Notes: a model not told the origin generated them from the sequence alone. Positions 18,130-29,165 are shown, counted from the first letter of the stretch. The stretch: DNA of 64,000 bases from Campylorhamphus procurvoides (GCA_013396655.1 WBMV01003356.1:29617-93616), one strand, 5' to 3'. Program-made: numbers and translations.

Positions 18130-18300
18130 CTGTTTTGTGGCCTCTGTTTCAGACTATTTTAACTCCTTTGTTGTTTTTGGGCTGTGTCCTGTGTCCTTTC
18201 ATTTTTCATGGATAGCTGCTTCTTGCACATGATGAAAATTGGAGCAGATTTGTGATTTAGTGTCTTCAAACTCCTCACTCTTGTCATCTCTAACTTGCTC
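18130..18300 (+). repeat. Block shared with 62212-62385, 3' of a CR1
   Basis: About 171 bases, from 'tgttttgtggcctctgtttcag' to 'catctctaacttgctc', nearly identical to 62212-62385 (main difference: a T/G run). In both places it directly follows a CR1 3' end. It is non-coding. Confidence 0.85.
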
Positions 18301-19454
18301 CCTCCCTGCTCCACCTGGGACCTGCCTGGTGCTGCTGGGTGGCTCACCCTGCCAAGGTGTGGTGGAATCACTGCTCCCTGCGGCTCAGGGGTGGATCTGC
18401 CTGCTAGCCGGGAAGTCCTGAGTCAGACCTGCTGTGGAATACTGCAACTGGAGCTAAAACTGAGCTGTTTGGGCTCTGGGAGAGCTCAGGGGGAAACTGG
18501 TTATCCTGTGTTTGCCAGCTGGGGCAGCGAGCTGCCACTTCCTGGGTTTGATTTACTGCCTCTGATCCAGCCCTGCCTGCAGTTCCCTCTGCCAGCAAAG
18601 CCTTTCACCTTGGCCCTGGCTGTGCCCTTGAGCAGTGGCAGGAGCTGAGCCTTTGCTGGCAGCTCGGCTGCTGCTGGAACAAGGTTGTGCTGTCAGATTT
18701 CCTCTGGGCTTGTGCCTGTCTTTCAACCTGCCCCCTGCTAATGTGGCCTGAGCTTTATCAGCATCTCCAGCCCAGGCTGGTTGCAGTGATGGGCAGGAGA
18801 AGAAGCTTCCCCATGGGAAGGGAGCAGAGAGGTTGTGCCCCTGGAGGATCCCTGGTGGGTTGGGAGGTGTGAGCCCCCGGGGACTGCGGTGCTTTGCTGC
18901 TCACGTGGCTGTGCCTGTGTTGCTGAGCTCAGCCCTGGTGCCATGCATTCCCCTCGGATCTCAGCAGGTGCCCACAGCATCTGCTCCGTGCCCTTGGGAA
19001 CAGTGCTCAGGTGATCAGGACCCACGTCCACTTGCCCACACTGCAGGGCCAGACCCCCACTGTGCTCCTTGCTCCCAGGTCTCCTACCATGAGCAGGAGG
19101 TCCCTCACCTGCTGTCCGTTCTCCCTCTCCAGCCAGAGCAGCACCAGGCACTTGGCACATCCCTCAGCAAAGATCCCTAACCCCCCTGCAAACCTGCTGG
19201 CTCTTTGCAGTGGCCTTTGCTGTCCCAACCCTCCCTTCACAGACCTTTCATCTGCCATTTTTGCCTTTTGCACAGATGCAGTACCCAGAGATTAGGCTGC
19301 AGATTAAGGTTTTACTGCATCCTGAAATGGGTTCCAATTCCCAGTCCCAGCAGGACAAATGTGCAGCCAAATCTCCTCTGAACGCTCCCTGGACTGGAGC
19401 TGGGGAGAGGCATCTCCCACCCTGTTCTCCCACATGCATGAAGGATGGAGCCCT
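18301..19454. other. Intergenic, no gene recognised
   Basis: Moderately GC-rich, apparently unique sequence. Open frames are short and lack conserved motifs. No repeat was identified. Confidence 0.5.
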
Positions 19455-20293
19455 GACAGATGCACTGCTGAGGCATCTGGAATTCTGTGTGCAGTTCTGG
19501 GCCCCTCACTGCAAGAAAGACCCTGAGGGGTTGGAACGAGTGCAGAGAAGGGAACAGCCCTGGAGCATCAGCAGTGGCTGAGGGAGCTGGGGGGGGCTCA
19601 GTCTGGAGGAGACTCAGGGGGGCCCTTCTGGCTTTGCAACTCCCTGACAGGAGGAGAGTGTTGGGCTCTGCTCCCAGGAAACAAGGGATAGGACAAGACA
19701 AAACGGCCTCAAGCTGTGCCAGGGGAGGTTTAGGTTGGACATCAGGAGGGATTTCTTCACTCAAAGGTTGTTCAGGTGTTGGAACAGGCTGCCCAGAGCA
19801 GTGGTGGAGTTACTGTCCCTGGAAGTGTTCAAAAAACGTGTGGATGTGGCACTTGTAGACCTGGATTAGTGGTGGGCTTGGCAGTGCAGGGCGAATGGAT
19901 GACTCGATGATGGACTCGATGATCTTGGAGGTCTNTCTGGAGGAGACTCAGGGGGGCCCTTCTGGCTTTGCAACTCCCTGACAGGAGGAGAGTGTTGGGC
20001 TCTGCTCCCAGGAAACAAGGGATAGGACAAGACAAAACGGCCTCAAGCTGTGCCAGGGGAGGTTTAGGTTGGACATCAGGAGGGATTTCTTCACTCAAAG
20101 GTTGTTCAGGTGTTGGAACAGGCTGCCCAGAGCAGTGGTGGAGTTACTGTCCCTGGAAGTGTTCAAAAAACGTGTGGATGTGGCACTTGTAGACCTGGAT
20201 TAGTGGTGGGCTTGGCAGTGCAGGGCGAATGGATGACTCGATGATGGACTCGATGATCTTGGAGGTCTTTTCCAACCTTAATGATTCTGTTAT
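19455..20293 (+). mobile_element. CR1 LINE 3' region with an assembly duplication at the N at 19935
   Basis: It runs from 'ggaattctgtgtgcagttctgggcccctcactgcaagaaagac' through 'ttgcaactccctgacagg', 'gttcaggtgttggaacaggctgcccagagcagtggtggag' to 'ggtcttttccaaccttaatgattctg'. Bases 19596-19934 are repeated at 19936-20273, so one real CR1 is written partly twice. Confidence 0.9.
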
Positions 20294-21378
20294 TCCAAGG
20301 GCAGGAGCAGGGCTGTGGTCTGAGCCCCAGCCTGCACCCACCAGCCCTTCCCATCCGCATCTCCCCATCCCGGGTGAACCTGCTCTGCCACAGACACTTT
20401 CCTCTTGTCCTGGATGTCAGAGAAACCCAGTGCCCTGCTGTGATCCCGACAGCTGTGCCTGGCTCTGTCCTCGTGGCTGGCTTTGCTATCCCTGCAGTGA
20501 TCACGGCCTTGGCACAGGCTGTGCCCTGGGCTGCTGGAAGGAGAGCTCACACACCTGGCACCAGGCAGACCACTGGCCAACAGACAGGACTTGGGGGACC
20601 TCCAACACATGGAAAAACAGTTGCAGGGCACCTGGCTTAGCTGGAGGCTCACAGTATCCACAGAGAGGCAGCAGCATCCCCTAGGATGCTTTGAGTGTCT
20701 GGCTCCAGGTGAAGGCACCCAGGAAGCTGAGAGCGGAGCCAGGAGGGAGCCAGGCAGTGTCACCGTCCCCAGCCATGCAGCCAGGTCACCTCCTCAGGGC
20801 CTGGACTCCCAGGGTCTGCATGCCTGGCCCAGAGGAAGGTGATATGTGTGTCACATTCCTGGTGCTGGGAGTTCAGGCTGAGAGCAGGCACCTAGGACCT
20901 CCTGAGGGACCTCATCCTTTGCCAAAGTCCTGGGAAGGACCAAAGGGTGGGGATGTTGCAGCATCAGAGGGTAACAAGCCAACTGAGCTGTCTCCTACCC
21001 CCTCTTCCCTCCCAGGGCAGAACTGGTCACCGAGATCCTCCTTCAGCTCTTGGCAGAAAGGGAGTCTGAGGCACAGAGCAGTGGATGCTCCCTGCCCTCT
21101 GGCCTTGCCAAGCTGCACCACAGCAGAGCTCTGCCACCGTCTGGCAACACGGCCTGATTTCCTCTTCTTCCAGCTCCACATCCCGGATGGGTGGAACGTG
21201 AGGATGTTTGTGTGGGACTGTGCAGTGGGTCCATCAGGCTGGAGAGTGCTCTGGAAGTCCTGCACACGTCCTTGTGCCGGCAGAAGCCACGTCATGAGTC
21301 AGGTCACACTGCCTGGATGTGTTTGTCGCAGCACACTTGTGGCTGGGATTTCCAAAGCCACATTCAACACCACATTAT
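20294..21378. other. Intergenic, no gene recognised
   Basis: No convincing coding sequence or repeat. The long plus-strand frame across 20691-21683 has no recognisable domain and ends inside a CR1, so I treat it as chance. Confidence 0.5.
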
Positions 21379-21605
21379 ATCACAGAATCACAGAATATCC
21401 TGGGTTGGAAGAGACCTACAAGAATCATCCAGTCCAGTGCCTGGCCTTGCACAGACACCTCAACAATCCCACCCTGTCCTTGAGAGCGTTGTCCAAACAC
21501 TCCTGGAGCTCTGGCAGCCTTGGGGCTGTGCCCACTGCCCTGGGGAGCCTGTTCAGTGCCACCACCCTCTGGGGGAGGAATCTTTTCCCTCTCCAAGCAG
21601 ACTAC
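21379..21605 (-). mobile_element. CR1 LINE fragment, reverse orientation
   Basis: 'tcacagaatcacagaatatcctgggttgg', followed by 'catccagtccagtgcctggccttgcacagacacc', 'gttgtccaaacactcctggagctctggcagcc' and 'gggaggaatcttttccctc'. It lies about 300 bases downstream of the STING1 stop codon, possibly within its 3' UTR. Confidence 0.92.
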
Positions 21606-21906
21606 ACATGGTGCCCAAGACTGAGGACACTGCAACCTGTCCCAGAGAAAAGTGCTTTATATGACACAAACCAAAGCAGATAAAAAAATACACCAACAGA
21701 TGAATATGTAAGCTGTACATGACAAAAAAAATGGGAAGCATGTCACAGGGCTGTGGCCTGAGTCAGCTGCTCCAGTAACCGCAGCACACAGGAGGTTTGG
21801 GTGGGAGTTGGGGGGTCCCTGCCATGGGCACCATGTGCTGCAAGTGGAAGGGGGCTGGGAAGGGGGAGCAGAGCCCCGAGGCAGAGGTAAGGGACCAGGC
21901 AGGGCA

Positions 21907-24900
21907 TCAGAAGCCGTCGCTCCGCAGCGGCTGGGGCAGGTCTGACATGCTGATCTGGAGGTTGAGCTCTGCCGAGTCAAGGGTCGTGGATGGGGCGGGT
22001 GGAGGGGTCTCCTCATGCACAGGGAACTCCTCATGGTGCTGCTGCCGCAGGTGCCACAGGATCTCTCTGGACAAGAAGTGGGTCTCTGCTTCTCCTGGCT
22101 CTGGAAGAGAAGAAAGACAAATCCCACCTTCACTGGTCGGCCCGGGGCAGTGGTTTAGGCAGGAAGCACAGTCTGGGAGATGCCTCAAAATATGCAGAAT
22201 GTCCTGCACAATCAAAATACGGGTTTTACTTCCCACTTTCAGCATGGCAGAAGGAAGAAATTAAAACACAAAGTGCAGGGAGGAGAGTAAAATTACAGGC
22301 ACTATGTGCTGGATTCCCGGTAATGCTTGTTGTGATGGGAACTGCCTCACTGGATGGAAATGTTTCTCCCCATCAGGGAGAGTGCTTAGTTTCTTCTTAA
22401 AAAAACCCTATTCATTTCAGCAAGATGCTGATTTCATCTGGCAGAGGTGAGGAGATGCGAGATGAAAGGAATATGGAAAGGAGGGAAAGTCTTGCTCCCT
22501 CCCATCCTCTGTCAGGAGGAATGGCACTGAGCCAGCACACATTTGTTCCACTGCTGGGGAGGGCTTGGCATCTCCCAGGAATATCAGCAGGGAAGGGATC
22601 TAGTCCTTCCCCTGGATGTCTGCTGTTATACTGAATCCTTAAGGAAATGTTCTTACTGCCCCAGTGATAGACAGCTTGTCACAGTGCTTTTGGGGACTTC
22701 AACAGGGATGACCAGCATTGCCAGCACTCTCTAGGCTCCTCAGACTCACAGCTAAAAGTCCTTAGAATCAGAGAATCATGGAATATCCTGGGTTGGAAGG
22801 GACCCACAGGGATCATCCAGTCCAACCCCTGGCCCTGCACAGACACCCCAACAACCCCACCCTGTCCCTGAGAGTGTTGTCCAAACACTCCTGGAGCTCT
22901 GGCAGCCTTGGGGCCGTGCCCACTGCCCTGGGACGCCTGTTCAGTGCCCACCACCCTCTGGGGGAAGAACCTTTTCCTGAGATCCAACCTAACCCCGCCC
23001 TGACACAGCTCCAGGTGTTCCCTCAGGTCATGTCACTGCTCACAAAGAGCAGAGATTGGAACTGCCCCTCCACTGCCCTTCCTCAGGAAGCTGCAGAGCC
23101 TGGTGAGGTCTGACCTCAGTCTCCTCCTCTCCAGCTGAACAAACCAAGTGACCTCAGCTGCTCCTTGTATGCCCCTCAAGGCCCTTCCCCATCCTCTTGT
23201 CCCTCATTTGGACACTCTCTGAGAGCTTTAGATCTTTTTGATATTGTAGTGCCCAAAACTGCCCCCAGGACTTGAGGTGAGGCTGTCCCAGGGCAGGGCA
23301 GAGCAGGACAATCCCCTCCCTTGCCTGGCTGGTGGTGATGTGGTCAGTGAGATTCCCATTCCATGTGAGGAGGCAGCCCCTGCCTCCCACAACAGCAAGA
23401 ACCCCTGAGTGGGGATGTCAGCTGAGCTCTGCTCAGACCCTGCCTGCTTCCCCCTGTTTGCCCTGATCCGAGGTCACCCAAGGGCCTGGGGGAGCAAGTG
23501 CTGGGCACCCCGACCCTTCCGTCTCACTCACCCTCATAGGCAATGAGCCGGTAGGTTCCCGCACACTCCTTGGAGTCTTTCAGGATCTCCTCCAAGGTCC
23601 TGTAGAAAAGCTTGGCCTGCTCCAGGCGCTCCTCCCGGCTGAAGGCAGCACACTCATCCTGGGACATGGCATAGAGGGACTGCAGCGGGGTGGCATATTC
23701 CACTGCACAGTGCCAGAGCTGCAGGGATGGAAGGAAAAGTCATGGGGTCAGGATGGCCAGGGAAGGGGCTGCCAGGGGAACCTGGCACTGGGCAGAGCCC
23801 TGGGGACCCCTCGGCGGCTCCTTGGCCTGCCCTGCACTGGTGATACTGGGAGAGGGACACTGGGACACGGACACTGGGTCTGCCCCCAGTGTTCCCCTGC
23901 CCTGTGCAGAGCAGGAAAAGAGCAACTGCCCTGGCAGGTCCAGGTGTGTCCCCTGTGCCAGGTGTGCCAGGGAGCTGCCTCTGCCCATGGGGTGCAGCCA
24001 CTGGCTTTGTCAGTGCTCCCAAGGGTGAGAGTGATTTTCCCCATGGAATTTGGGATATCCCTTCCCTGGGATCACACCTTCTTGGTGGCTTTTCTCCTAG
24101 ACAAGGGGCAGCAGAGAGGCAGCTCTGCTTCCTCCCCTCTGTGAGCAGTGACAGGACCCGAGGGAAGGGCTGGAGCTGAGTTAGGGCAGGTTTAGGTTGG
24201 ATCTCAGGGAAAGGTCCTTCCCCCAGAGGGTGGTGGCACTGACCAGGCTCCCCAGGGCAGTGGGCACAGCCCCAAGGCTGCCAGAGCTCCAGGAGGGTTT
24301 GGATGATGCTCTGAGGGACTGGGTGGGATTGTTGGGATGTCTGTGCAAGGCCAGGGGCTGAACTGGATGTTCCCTGTGGATCCCTTCCAACTCAGGATAT
24401 TCTGTTATTCTGAGCATCATAATGGAGAGCAGGAGGGTAGAGAAGAGGACAAACACTGGCAAGATGGGTGCATAGCTGGAAGGAGGCTGATCAAACAAAC
24501 AAGGAGAGATCTGACAAGGCAGAGCAGTGTTTCCAGTAAGTCTTACACGGGGTAAACTGGAAAGTTTAACAAACTCAGAAGAGGGGCAGGATCCTCAGGT
24601 AAAAGTGGAATAGCAGGACGCTGCTGGCCTTGGCAGGCAGTTGGCAGCATGCCCCGGAGCAGGTGCCAGGAATGGGTGTTGTGTTGCTGTGAGGCACTGG
24701 GCAGGAAGCTGACGGGCAGGTTATACTGGGAACAGGCAGTGGGGCAGGCCAGGTCAGGCTCAGAGCTGCTGGAGCTCTCAGGGGGCCGGGTGACTCAGCA
24801 GGAGCCTGGCAGATGGAACATGGCATCAGTGTGGGAAAACCCTGTTGCTGGCTGTGCTTCTCCCGGAGCAGAGCCAGGAGGAGGCTCTGGGGTCCCTCAG

Positions 24901-27837
24901 ACAGCGCTGTAAAAGCAGCAGCTCAGCACTCAGCCCCCATCAAAGGGCAGATCGGGGGCACCCAGGTGAGGAGCATCACTCTGCCGACGTCTCCATCCAC
25001 AGCCACGGCGCAGGACCAGGGTGTTCCCTCCTCCGAGGGTGCAGGGGCAGAGCCCTTCTGCCTGCAGATGTGGAAGGGGATGGATGCAATGTGAGATGAA
25101 GGGGTTTAGGACTCCCCAGCCTGGAAAAGAGGTGTCTGGGGGAAAGGGAATGAGTCAAACAATGACTCACGGAGACATTTTCAAGCACCTGTTCACAACA
25201 CAAGGAAACGCTCATTTATCCCATGGGAATTGATGCTCTGTAGCCCACATGTTTTTTCCTGCTCAGTTTTCTGGACTTAAATTAGCTCCAGGAGGGGTTA
25301 GGTGAGCCCAGCATCCCTGCAAGGGCTGAGCCTGGGAGGTGGCAGCCAGGAGGAAGGGGGACAGGAACAGGACCTCTCCATCCCATGGAAGCCTGTTGAA
25401 AGCTGAGAGCATCTGAAAGGAGAGGGGACACTGTCCTGCCCTTATAGCCATTTCTGGGCTGGGATCTGATGCCAGGAAGACCTTTGGGATGATGCTCCCA
25501 ACACTGCTCTCACTATACCTCGTTTTCTTCATCCCTGATTGCGTAGAGACTGTGTTTGTAGACCCTCTTTTTGGTGCCAGCTCGGGCCAGGGTGGTTTCA
25601 GTGAGGTCTGTCAGGTACTGGATATTGCTGTCAGCTGTCTCCAAGTCATCATAGACATCACAGCTCAGAGGGATCAAGATGTGGAGTTTCCAGGTCTTCC
25701 TGCATGCCAGCAGGTTGGGGTTGTTGCTGGTGAATTCCTCCATGGACTTTTTCACCCCTGGTGGAAGAGAGCATCGGACAGAGGTGCCTGGTGTGAGTAG
25801 AGCTGCTTTCTGCCTTGCTCCCCACCTCCCTGCTAGCACTGTAAAAGTGGGAGGATTGTTATTAGGAGCTATTTCTATCCATAGGCACGAGAATGCAGGG
25901 AAACAGCTACGTACGTGGCAGGACTATTTTTAGGTACCCAACATAATAGGACCAGGCAAGCCCGTGAGCAACGTTCTGCTTGGAGCTCTCGGACATCTCA
26001 GATATCTCCACTGCTGAGGGTTTCTGTGGAGGGAAACACAGGGAGACAGGTGGTGAGAGCAGCCACCTGGGCTCTTCCACAAGAATTGGTTCTCCACAGG
26101 GATTGGAGAACTACAAAGAGATCCAGAGAATGAGCAACCCCACTGCCCCTTTCCACCACCATGCTGGGCAGAGGGGCAGAGCCCCTGGCAGCCCCCACGG
26201 CCCCTGCAGAGGAGGGAGGGGGGCTGGGGTGGGCTGGGCACTTTCCTGGCTGCACCCTCCACTGGGATTGTGTGTCCCAGTGCCCCTTGTGCATCTGCCC
26301 AAGCTTCCAGCATGGGAGAGGAGATATCCTAGTGCTTGATGGTGGGATTCTGGGTGGCCCCTGCCAGCTCTGGGTGTTCATTTAGGTGGAGATGGGTGTC
26401 CAGTCCTGCAGACACCTGGCAGCTGCCCTGCCCAAAGCAGCCTGTGTGACCCCTCTGCCCTTCCAGCACTGCTGGGGTACAGCAGAGCACTCCCAAAGCT
26501 GCAGAGCTTGGCTCTGCCCCCACAGCACGCTGGTATAATTAACCCTTTGGAGAACACACAGGCTGTGCTTTCCCCTCAAGCACCAGCTTGACTGACAGAT
26601 TTAAAATACCAGTGGTTTTTGAGCCGGGGGGGCTCTGCCAGCCCCCTGGAGTGGCTGTGCTCATTAAGAGGCAGCCTGGCCCTCCTGCCATTGTGCCTGG
26701 CAGCATGGGGCCAGGGAAATCAGCTCTGCAGGGCTGAGCTGAGGGTGTTCCTCCTGCTGCCAGCCTGCCTGTCATGGGCTGGGTGTGCGGGGGCCATGCA
26801 GAGCTGGGGACGTGCCCCCACAGCTGCTCAACACTGAAGGGTTCCCCGGGAATCCAGCCAGGCTGGAGGTGTTGGAGTCTTACATGGAGCCCCAGGGCGA
26901 GGATGAGGAGCTGGCACAGGCTGGCCAGGCCGAGGTGGAGGCCGAGGGGCTGCCCATCACCGCAGAGAGCCACGTAGGCTGAGCCACAGAGGAGCAGCAT
27001 GGGCCCGTGCCAGCGCGGGGGGAAGCAGGTGCTCAGCGCCCTCCAGAAGCTGCCGTGGTGCCTGGGTGGGAGAGGGAGACAGCAGTCAGGCTGGTGGCCA
27101 CCCACCCACCATCTACAGCCCACGGGGCACCGGCCAGGGGCTGCTCCCACCTCCTGGCCAGTGCCACCAACCCCCAGAGCCAGGGAGCCCTGTGGGACCC
27201 TGCCCGAGGCACCCCAGTGGCCCCAGTCAGGAGAGGGCTTGGGTCCCTTGCAGCACCTCTGGGACTCAGAGTGTGCAGAAGAAATGTCACCCTGGACAGC
27301 AAAGGGACAGAACACCCCCCTGCCCTCCAGTACTGGGTGGTGGGGAAAGGCTGGGGGCCAAGGGAAAGGGCACGCTAGGGAGCTACCATGGAGAGGAGGA
27401 GCTGGGCAGGTGGCAGAGGAGGAGAGGAGGGGGAGGAAAAGATGACAGAGACAGGAGGGTGATGGAAGGCAGAGCACGGCATCGTCACAGAGGGCACCTG
27501 TGGGAGTGGAGACAAGGAGCAAACCCACAACACCCGGAGGGTGCGATGCCTTTGTGTCCAGGTTGGTCCCAGGCGCACAGGACCCCGCAGTGGCTCACCT
27601 GGATTGGAGATGGAAGACCTCCTCCACCAGGTAACAGGCGCCCTTGAGCAGCGCCCCGATCTGCAGGGTGGCGAAGTGGACGGTGAGGCTGCGGGCGGTG
27701 GGTACGAGGGGCTGCCCGGCCAGGTAGAGCCCTGCGGCGCACAGAGCCAGCAGCAGGAACACGGCACGGCGTGCCCGCCCGCCCCGCACCCGCGGGATCT
27801 GCGGGGCTCGGTGCCCGCACGGCACCCGGTGGGACAT
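21907..27837 (-). CDS. STING1: STING1, cyclic-dinucleotide sensor and interferon adaptor
   Basis: Coding exons on the minus strand: 27599-27837, 26884-27061, 25915-26023, 25519-25757, 23532-23718, 21907-22100. All borders are GT/AG with consistent phases, giving 381 residues, close to the 379 of both human and chicken STING. Residues 1-139 hold four membrane segments (e.g. [17 protein letters not shown] and the stretch ending [12 protein letters not shown]). The ligand-binding domain begins with [17 protein letters not shown]169 matches human Y167. RAGTKKR keeps the two cyclic-dinucleotide-contacting arginines, and EYATPLQ keeps the T263 region. The C-terminal tail has a pLxIS-like NLQIS (S368, IRF3 site in humans) and PQPLRSD, matching the human TBK1-binding PLPLRTD. 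Only one of the two human palmitoylation cysteines is evident (C92). It acts at the ER and Golgi, signalling through TBK1, IRF and NF-kB. A splice acceptor before the start codon (exon edge 27879) shows an upstream non-coding exon. Confidence 0.95.
22766..23400 (-). mobile_element. CR1 LINE 3' region, in the last STING1 intron
   Basis: It starts 'agaatcagagaatcatggaatatcctgggttgg' and covers the 'tccaacccctggccctgcac', 'ctgcagagcctggtgaggtctgacctcagtctcctcctctccag' and 'ttggacactctctgagagcttt' blocks. At about 630 bases it is one of the longer CR1 pieces here, and it lies in the same direction as STING1. Confidence 0.92.
24179..24418 (+). mobile_element. CR1 LINE 3' end, in the STING1 intron between exons 4 and 5
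   Basis: 'aggtttaggttggatctcaggg', 'ccagagggtggtggcactgaccaggctccccagggcagtgggcac' and the terminus 'cccttccaactcaggatattctgttattctg'. It is antisense to STING1. Confidence 0.92.
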
Positions 27838-27896
27838 CGGCGACAGCGGCGAGTCAGCTGCAGCTCGTCCCCGGCAGCGCTGTGGGCACAGGATGG

Positions 27897-28018
27897 ATGG
27901 CAGCGGGTCAGGATCGGCAGCATCCCGAGCGCACAGGGTGGCAGCGGGTCAGGATCGGCAGCATCCCGAGCGCACAGGGTGGCAGCGGGTCAGAATCGGC
28001 AGCATCCCGAGCGCACAG
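27897..28018 (+). repeat. Three-copy 41-base tandem repeat in the STING1 5' intron
   Basis: The unit runs 'ggcagcgggtcaggatcggc' followed by 'agcatcccgagcgcacaggg-t', repeated three times with one A/G change in the third copy. It is CpG-bearing and lies within the 251-base intron (27880-28130) between the coding exon and the putative non-coding first exon. Confidence 0.92.
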
Positions 28019-28130
28019 CCCTCCGCGGGATGCTGCGGAGGGTCCGCCGCGCTTCCCGCCGTCGGGGCTGTCCCCCGCCACCAGACCCTGTCTGTCCCCT
28101 GTCTCCCCGCTCCCACATCGCTGCACTCAC

Positions 28131-28260
28131 CGGAGCGGTTCCCAGTCCCCAGTTCCCAGGTCCCAGGTCCCAGTTCCCGGCCCGTGCTGGGTTTCCTGGG
28201 CTGCGCTCAGTGGGCTCTGCGCTCCCTTCGGAGGCTGCTGCAGCGCCTCGGGGAGCCACA
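28131..28260 (-). other. STING1: Probable non-coding first exon of STING1
   Basis: On the minus strand a good donor (GTGAGT) begins at 28130, matching the acceptor (CCCACAG) that opens the coding exon at 27879. The upstream boundary (transcription start) is a guess based on the position of the ISRE and kappaB sites. The sequence has no start codon in frame with STING1. Confidence 0.5.
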
Positions 28261-28278
28261 GGCTTCTGGAGCTACGGC

Positions 28279-28322
28279 GGGAAATTCACGGAGGATCCCA
28301 CGGGCGGAAAGTGAAAATGAAA
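28279..28322 (-). promoter_or_regulatory. ISRE/IRF element and kappaB-like site upstream of STING1
   Basis: 28307-28322 reads GAAAGTGAAAATGAAA, three GAAA half-sites at perfect 6-base spacing, the classical IRF/ISRE pattern. 28279-28288 reads GGGAAATTCA, one base from a consensus NF-kB site (GGGAAATTCC). Both lie just upstream of the probable STING1 first exon. Interferon and NF-kB inducibility is inferred from the motifs. Mammalian STING1 is known to be interferon-inducible. Confidence 0.75.
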
Positions 28323-28989
28323 GAGCTGTGGCAGCGGCGGGCAGCGCCAGAGCCCTCCCACCCAGGGCACTGGAAATGCAGGCGCTGGGCAGCGCTGGGA
28401 GGATGCGGCGGGTTTCGACATCTGTGAGCCCACACCTCCTGGAAAGTCCCAAAGTATCTGCCAGGATATTTAGCAGAGCTAGATGAGGAAGGAAACCATA
28501 ATTTCTTGTAATTAATTTAGGAAGGGTAGCAGATCTCAAGGGTTGCATTGATTCAGGTTGCCAGGGGCAAAACAGAATGACATTCCTTCTAGGAAAGGGT
28601 GACTCTCAGCGCCCTGGATCCCCCCACCCCACACATCTCCAGGAGATGCCGGCTCTGGAAGCAGTGCCCATGGGTGCTGCCAACACAGCAGGGGCTTCCT
28701 GCAGCCAGTGAGACCCTCAAGCCTCCCAGTTCCTTGGTCCTGGGAACTAGGGCTAGGACCAAGGAATTAACAGTGGAGTCTGCGGTGGTGAGGCATTCCC
28801 ATCCTGGAGGAAGATGGATTAGGGAGCACATCCACAAGCCCACAGGGGCAGGTGGGATGCATTCAGGGATGCTGAGGGAGATGGATAATGCTTGGCAAGA
28901 CTCCTCTCTGCTCTCTTTGGAAAGTCGTAGCAACTGGGATGTTTTTGGTGAGTGGGAAAAGGCAAACCTCACACGCAGCTCAAGCAGGT
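28323..28989. other. Intergenic, with a perfect 12-base inverted repeat at 28730-28766
   Basis: TTCCTTGGTCCT (28730-28741) and AGGACCAAGGAA (28755-28766) are exact reverse complements around a 13-base loop. Otherwise I see no gene here. Confidence 0.6.
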
Positions 28990-29165
28990 GAACTACAACC
29001 TGCCCAGTGTCACATCAGTCCCTGGGAAGGTGATGGAGCAAATCGTCCCAGAAACCAGTGCAAGCACCTGGAGGATGGGACAGGAACAGTCAGCAGGGAT
29101 TTACAAAGGACACATCACACGGGACCGACCTGACTGCCCAGAACGGCAGGGAAACTGGCTGTGAG
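28990..29165 (+). mobile_element. Remnant of CR1 ORF2 (reverse transcriptase region)
   Basis: The translated stretch NLPSVTSVPGKVMEQIVPE resembles the CR1 ORF2 motif of the type 'SLTSVPGKVMEQIIL', followed by degraded sequence. Only this short piece of the coding region is recognisable; it is non-functional. Confidence 0.65.

Noticed and set aside
19455..20293. Two tandem CR1 insertions
   Set aside because: The second copy starts mid-element straight after an N and repeats flanking details exactly; one element written twice.
20691..21683. 330-codon plus-strand frame left of STING1
   Set aside because: It begins at a non-ATG codon, has no recognisable domain, and its last third is a reversed CR1 element.
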